Below, piece by piece: positions 60,459 to 64,000 of a DNA stretch of 64,000 nucleotides. The notes below the pieces were generated by a model. The model ran no database searches. It was not told where the DNA came from and worked only from the letters and a program-made list of their open reading frames with translations. This DNA comes from Pseudoduganella danionis (lineage in GTDB: Bacteria; Pseudomonadota; Gammaproteobacteria; Burkholderiales; Burkholderiaceae_D): positions 62,001 through 126,000 of the forward strand of contig NZ_WNKW01000005.1 of NCBI RefSeq assembly GCF_009720775.1, written 5' to 3'. The position numbers were made by a program, and so were the translations under genes. Numbering within the stretch: the first letter of the stretch is position 1; each line of letters starts with the position of its first letter.

Positions 60459-61664
60459 ATGAGCATTCAGGCAAAATCCGCTTTCTTCACCGGCCTTCAG
60501 GACAACCTCGACCAACTGCGTACGCAGGGTCTGTACAAACCGGAGCGCGTGCTGGCTTCGCGTCAGGGTGCCGAAGTGATGGGCGAGGATGGCCGAATGC
60601 TGATCAATATGTGCGCCAACAACTATCTGGGCCTGTCCGGTCAGGAGTGGGTGGCGCAGGCGTCCATCGCGGCGACGGAAAAATACGGCTACGGCCTGTC
60701 GTCGGTACGTTTCATTTGCGGCACCCAGACCGTGCACAAGCAGCTGGAACAGGCGATTTCCAAGTTCCTCGGCACCGAAGACACCATTCTGTACGCGGCT
60801 GCGTTCGACGCCAACGGCGGCGTGTTTGAGCCGCTGTTCGACGAGAACGATGCCATCATCTCCGATGCGCTCAATCACGCTTCCATCATCGACGGCATCC
60901 GTCTGTGCAAGGCAGCGCGCTTCCGCTACGCCCACAACGATATGGCCGATCTGGAAGTACAACTGCAGGCAGCGGCCGGCAAGCGCCATAAAGTCATCGT
61001 TACGGACGGCGTGTTCTCGATGGACGGCACCATCGCCCAGCTCGACAAGATCTGCGATCTGGCCGACCAATACGGCGCGCTGGTGATGATCGATGAATGC
61101 CATGCCTCCGGCTTCATGGGCGCTACCGGCCGCGGCACCCACGAGCACCACAACGTGATGGGCCGTATCGACATCATCACGGGCACGCTGGGCAAAGCAC
61201 TGGGAGGCGCCATGGGCGGCTTTACTTCAGCGCGCAAGGAAGTGATCGAGATGCTGCGCCAGAAGTCGCGTCCTTACCTGTTCTCGAACACGCTGGCACC
61301 GGCCATCGCCGGCGCCTCGCTGACGGTGCTGGAAAAGCTGTCCGCTTCCACCGAGCTGCGCGACCGCCTGCATGAAAACACGGCCTTCTTCCGTAGCGAA
61401 ATCGAACGTATCGGCTTCACCATCAAGCCCGGCACCCACCCTGTGGTCCCGGTTATGCTGTTCGACGCGCAGGTGGCACAGAAATTCGCCGCCCGCATGT
61501 ATGAACTGGGCGTGCTGCTGCGCGGCTTCTTCTACCCGGTCGTGCCTATGGGCCAGGCGCGTGTGCGCGTGCAGCTGTCGGCCGCCCATAGCCGCGAGCA
61601 GCTGGTGACCGTACTGAAAGCATTCGAACAGGCTGGCCGCGAACTGGGCCTGCTGAAGAACTAA
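60459..61664 (+). CDS. kbl: 2-amino-3-ketobutyrate CoA ligase (glycine C-acetyltransferase)
   Basis: A 401-residue PLP enzyme of the alpha-oxoamine synthase family, splitting 2-amino-3-ketobutyrate with CoA into glycine and acetyl-CoA. Markers: NMCANNYLGLSGQEWV, YGLSSVRFICGTQTVHKQLE, DECHASGFMGATGRGTHEH and the PLP lysine in IITGTLGKALGGAMGGF. Length matches E. coli Kbl (398). CAGGA precedes the ATG. It is cotranscribed with the threonine dehydrogenase gene 26 bp downstream. Confidence 0.96.
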   Translation: MSIQAKSAFFTGLQDNLDQLRTQGLYKPERVLASRQGAEVMGEDGRMLINMCANNYLGLSGQEWVAQASIAATEKYGYGLSSVRFICGTQTVHKQLEQAISKFLGTEDTILYAAAFDANGGVFEPLFDENDAIISDALNHASIIDGIRLCKAARFRYAHNDMADLEVQLQAAAGKRHKVIVTDGVFSMDGTIAQLDKICDLADQYGALVMIDECHASGFMGATGRGTHEHHNVMGRIDIITGTLGKALGGAMGGFTSARKEVIEMLRQKSRPYLFSNTLAPAIAGASLTVLEKLSASTELRDRLHENTAFFRSEIERIGFTIKPGTHPVVPVMLFDAQVAQKFAARMYELGVLLRGFFYPVVPMGQARVRVQLSAAHSREQLVTVLKAFEQAGRELGLLKN

Positions 61665-61690
61665 AAATGAAAATCGTCAGGAATAAGAAT

Positions 61691-62662
61691 ATGACTACTC
61701 AGGAACGCATCCTCGTTATCGGCGCCAATGGCCAGATCGGCAGTGAACTGGTCGAGGCACTGGCCGCCCAGCACGGCGCGCAGAACGTGATCGCCGCCGA
61801 CATCAGCCCGAACAATCTGTACAACGCGGCGCGCTACACCACCCTTAATGTGCTCGATAAAGCCGGTCTGGCAGCGCTGGTGGCAACGGAGGAAATTACC
61901 CAGGTCTACCAACTGGCGGCCATGCTGTCGGCCACCGGCGAAGCAGCGCCGCTCAAGGCCTGGACTCTGAACATGGACGGTCTGCTCAATATTCTGGAAG
62001 TGGCGCGCGAACGCAATGCTGTCGGCAAGCCGCTGCGCATCTTCTGGCCATCCTCGATTGCTGCTTTCGGCCCGAGCACGCCGGCGCAGGATACGCCGCA
62101 GACCACGGTGATGGACCCGACCACGATTTACGGCATCAGCAAGCTGGCTGGCGAGCGTCTGTGCGAGTACTACTTCATCAAGTATGGCGTGGACGTGCGC
62201 AGCATCCGCTACCCGGGCATCATCAGCTACAAGTCGCCTCCGGGCGGCGGCACTACCGATTACGCGATTGCCATCTTCCACTCGGCTTTGCGCGGTGAGC
62301 GCTATGAATCCTTCCTTGGCCCGCAGACCACGCTGCCGATGATCTATATGCCGGACGCGATCCGCGCCACCCTTGAACTGATGGATGCGCCGGCTGAACT
62401 GGTCAAGGTGCGCTCGGCCTACAACGTGGCTGGTGTATCGTTCAACCCGGAACAGTTGGCCGCGGCCATCAGCCGCAAGCTGCCGGACTTCAAGATCGCC
62501 TACAAGCCGGACAGCCGTCAGGCCATCGCCGATACCTGGCCGCAGAGTCTGGACGACGCGGCCGCCACGGCTGACTGGGGCTGGCAAGCCCGCATAGGCA
62601 TAGACGAGATGGTGGCCGATATGCTGGCCAATGTCGATGTCAGTCTGGGCAAGGCTGCTTGA
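61691..62662 (+). CDS. L-threonine 3-dehydrogenase, extended SDR (epimerase-like) type
   Basis: A 323-residue Rossmann-fold enzyme of the UDP-glucose-epimerase-like family, not the zinc-containing Tdh. NAD site ILVIGANGQIGSEL, YQLAAMLSATGE, active-site Ser/Tyr-x3-Lys in FWPSSIAAFG and TIYGISKLAGE, then RYPGIISYKSPPGGGTTDYA, which is typical of threonine dehydrogenases. I use the second ATG, with AGGA 8 bp upstream; an earlier ATG adds 8 residues without a ribosome site. It supplies the substrate of Kbl. Confidence 0.9.
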   Translation: MTTQERILVIGANGQIGSELVEALAAQHGAQNVIAADISPNNLYNAARYTTLNVLDKAGLAALVATEEITQVYQLAAMLSATGEAAPLKAWTLNMDGLLNILEVARERNAVGKPLRIFWPSSIAAFGPSTPAQDTPQTTVMDPTTIYGISKLAGERLCEYYFIKYGVDVRSIRYPGIISYKSPPGGGTTDYAIAIFHSALRGERYESFLGPQTTLPMIYMPDAIRATLELMDAPAELVKVRSAYNVAGVSFNPEQLAAAISRKLPDFKIAYKPDSRQAIADTWPQSLDDAAATADWGWQARIGIDEMVADMLANVDVSLGKAA

Positions 62663-62673
62663 TCTGAAGCACC

Positions 62674-62702
62674 AAGGCTGTGTATCATGCGCAGCCTTTT
62701 TT
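62674..62702 (+). terminator. terminator after kbl-tdh
   Basis: AAGGCTGTG-TATCATG-CGCAGCCTT, a 9-bp stem with one G-U pair, followed by TTTT. It lies 11 bp after the threonine dehydrogenase stop, separating it from sdaA. Confidence 0.85.
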
Positions 62703-62753
62703 ATTGCACACTTAGTAATTAAAAAAATACAGAATTAGAGAGAGACACACACG

Positions 62754-64000
62754 ATGGATATGAGCGTATTTGATCTGTTTAAGATCGGCATAGGGCCGTC
62801 AAGCTCCCACACGGTGGGGCCTATGGTGGCAGCACGCCGCTTTTTGCTCGACAACGCTCCGCTGGATGACGTTACGGCCGTTACGGCCGAACTGTATGGT
62901 TCGCTGGCACTGACGGGCGTAGGCCACGCTACCGACAAGGCAGTGCTGCTTGGCCTGATGGGAGAAACCCCGCAGGATGTCGATCCTGCCGGCGTGGACC
63001 AGCAACTGGCGCAGGCTGAAGCCAGCGGCCAGCTCAAGCTGCTGGGCAGCCATGTCGTGCCGTTCCGCCGTGCCGACCATTTGCTGTTCCACATGACTGA
63101 ATCGCTGGCCGAACACCCGAACGGCATGCGGTTTACCTTGACGCGGCAGGACGGCAGTAGCGCCAGCAAAGTGTATTACTCGGTAGGCGGCGGTTTTATC
63201 CGCGCCGAAGGCGAGCAGACCGCGGCGCCGGCCGATGGCGGCGCCACGCCAGCCCGGCCTTACCCGTTCGACACCATGGCCCAGTTGCTGGCCCATGGTG
63301 AACGCACGGGCCTGAGCATTCCGCAAATGTTGCGTGCCAATGAAAATGTGCGCTACAGCGATGCCGAACTCGATGCCGGTATGGACCGTATCTGGCAGGT
63401 GATGCGCGATTGCATCGCCCACGGCCTGAGCACGCCGGGGCAACTGCCCGGTGGCTTGAACGTCAAGCGTCGCGCCGCCAAACTGTGGCAGCAAGCCAAC
63501 GATAAGAGCGCTGCTGCCAAAGCCGTAAATGATCTACCGCACGATGCGCTGCATCAGGTCAGCCTGTATGCGATGGCCGTCAACGAGGAAAATGCGGCCG
63601 GTGGCCGTGTCGTCACGGCACCGACCAATGGGGCGGCCGGCATCATCCCGGCCGTGCTGCGCTATTACGCGGAAGACTGCAAACCGGCTGATCCCGTAAC
63701 GGGCGTGCGCAACTTCCTGCTCACGGCTGCGGCCATCGGCATGCTGTGCAAACGCAATGCCTCGATTTCGGGCGCGGAAATCGGCTGCCAGGGGGAGGTC
63801 GGCGTGGCTTGTGCCATGGCGGCGGCCGGTCTGGTGGCGGCGCTGGGCGGCACCAACCAGCAGATCGAGAATGCGGCCGAAATCGGCATCGAACACCATC
63901 TGGGCATGACGTGCGACCCGATCGGCGGGCTGGTGCAGATCCCCTGCATCGAGCGTAACGGCATGGGCGCCGTCAAAGCCATCACGGCCGCTTCGCTGGC
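62754..64000 (+). CDS. sdaA: L-serine ammonia-lyase, iron-sulfur-dependent (3' end outside window)
   Basis: The first 415 codons of a single-chain L-serine dehydratase turning serine into pyruvate and ammonia. Markers: [28 protein letters not shown] at the N-terminus, [23 protein letters not shown], and the cluster cysteines in [17 protein letters not shown] and [19 protein letters not shown]. Two ATGs are possible; the first (MDMSVF) is used, with GAGAGAG upstream. It follows the threonine catabolic genes and would consume serine made from glycine. About 45 residues are missing, judged from family length near 460. Confidence 0.94.
   Translation, partial: MDMSVFDLFKIGIGPSSSHTVGPMVAARRFLLDNAPLDDVTAVTAELYGSLALTGVGHATDKAVLLGLMGETPQDVDPAGVDQQLAQAEASGQLKLLGSHVVPFRRADHLLFHMTESLAEHPNGMRFTLTRQDGSSASKVYYSVGGGFIRAEGEQTAAPADGGATPARPYPFDTMAQLLAHGERTGLSIPQMLRANENVRYSDAELDAGMDRIWQVMRDCIAHGLSTPGQLPGGLNVKRRAAKLWQQANDKSAAAKAVNDLPHDALHQVSLYAMAVNEENAAGGRVVTAPTNGAAGIIPAVLRYYAEDCKPADPVTGVRNFLLTAAAIGMLCKRNASISGAEIGCQGEVGVACAMAAAGLVAALGGTNQQIENAAEIGIEHHLGMTCDPIGGLVQIPCIERNGMGAVKAITAASL

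Overview
The window is a high-GC, gene-dense chromosomal segment. Its gene content (nirK with nirV and sco, quinol-type NO reductase, narK1-narK2-hemN, narGHJI with a parvulin, narXL, kbl-tdh-sdaA) and its protein sequences point to a betaproteobacterium of the Burkholderiales. Oxalobacteraceae (Massilia/Janthinobacterium-like) is my best guess, made from the sequence alone. No tRNA, rRNA, CRISPR array, insertion sequence or phage gene was seen.

Region 1 (1-27022) is an anaerobic-respiration island. From the left it holds the 5' end of nrdD; an operon on the minus strand for a heme-fused copper nitrite reductase (nirK), nirV and a Sco copper chaperone; a DUF2249 gene; a single-subunit quinol NO reductase; the NO sensor nsrR; narK1-narK2-hemN followed by a Dnr-type regulator and a beta-carbonic anhydrase; two small conserved minus-strand genes; narGHJI with a parvulin; moaA; narX-narL; a cysteine-tailed HMA-like protein divergent from nnrS; and a hemerythrin. 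Nitrate is thus imported and reduced to nitrite, then NO, then N2O. No nosZ is visible. Degenerate FNR/Dnr-type boxes precede nrdD, nirK, nor/nsrR, nnrS and the hemerythrin gene. The nar genes lack such boxes and instead carry recurrent CTAG-N10-CTAG dyads whose geometry matches a NarL 7-2-7 site.

Region 2 (27023-45660) is mixed. It has a TonB receptor and metallophosphoesterase behind a PHO box, a solitary LivK-type binding protein, an outer-membrane receptor with a Fur-like box, a PilZ protein, and an fnr plus Crp-like regulator pair divergent from a PAS-GGDEF-EAL protein. Two perfect FNR boxes lie between that divergent pair. Next come another TonB receptor with a DUF2946 gene, a Pal-like lipoprotein, and a LacI regulator coupled to a UvrD-like helicase with a C-terminal DUF5710 domain.

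Region 3 (45661-64000) holds an Hsp70-like protein and a DnaQ-like exonuclease; a zinc-uptake type cluster (small exported protein, outer-membrane barrel, ZnuA-like and ZnuB-like proteins, no ATPase); a Sel1-repeat protein and an EAL protein that converge; a prolyl oligopeptidase overlapping a zinc metalloprotease; amtB with sigma-54/NtrC signals; and a cupin-XRE regulator divergent from kbl-tdh, followed by sdaA cut by the window end, for threonine and serine catabolism.

The points most worth following are the CTAG dyads of the nar region, the FNR-box arrangement linking fnr to a c-di-GMP enzyme, the short coupled leader ORF before narX, the PHO-box operon, the HMA-like/nnrS divergon and the UvrD-DUF5710 fusion.
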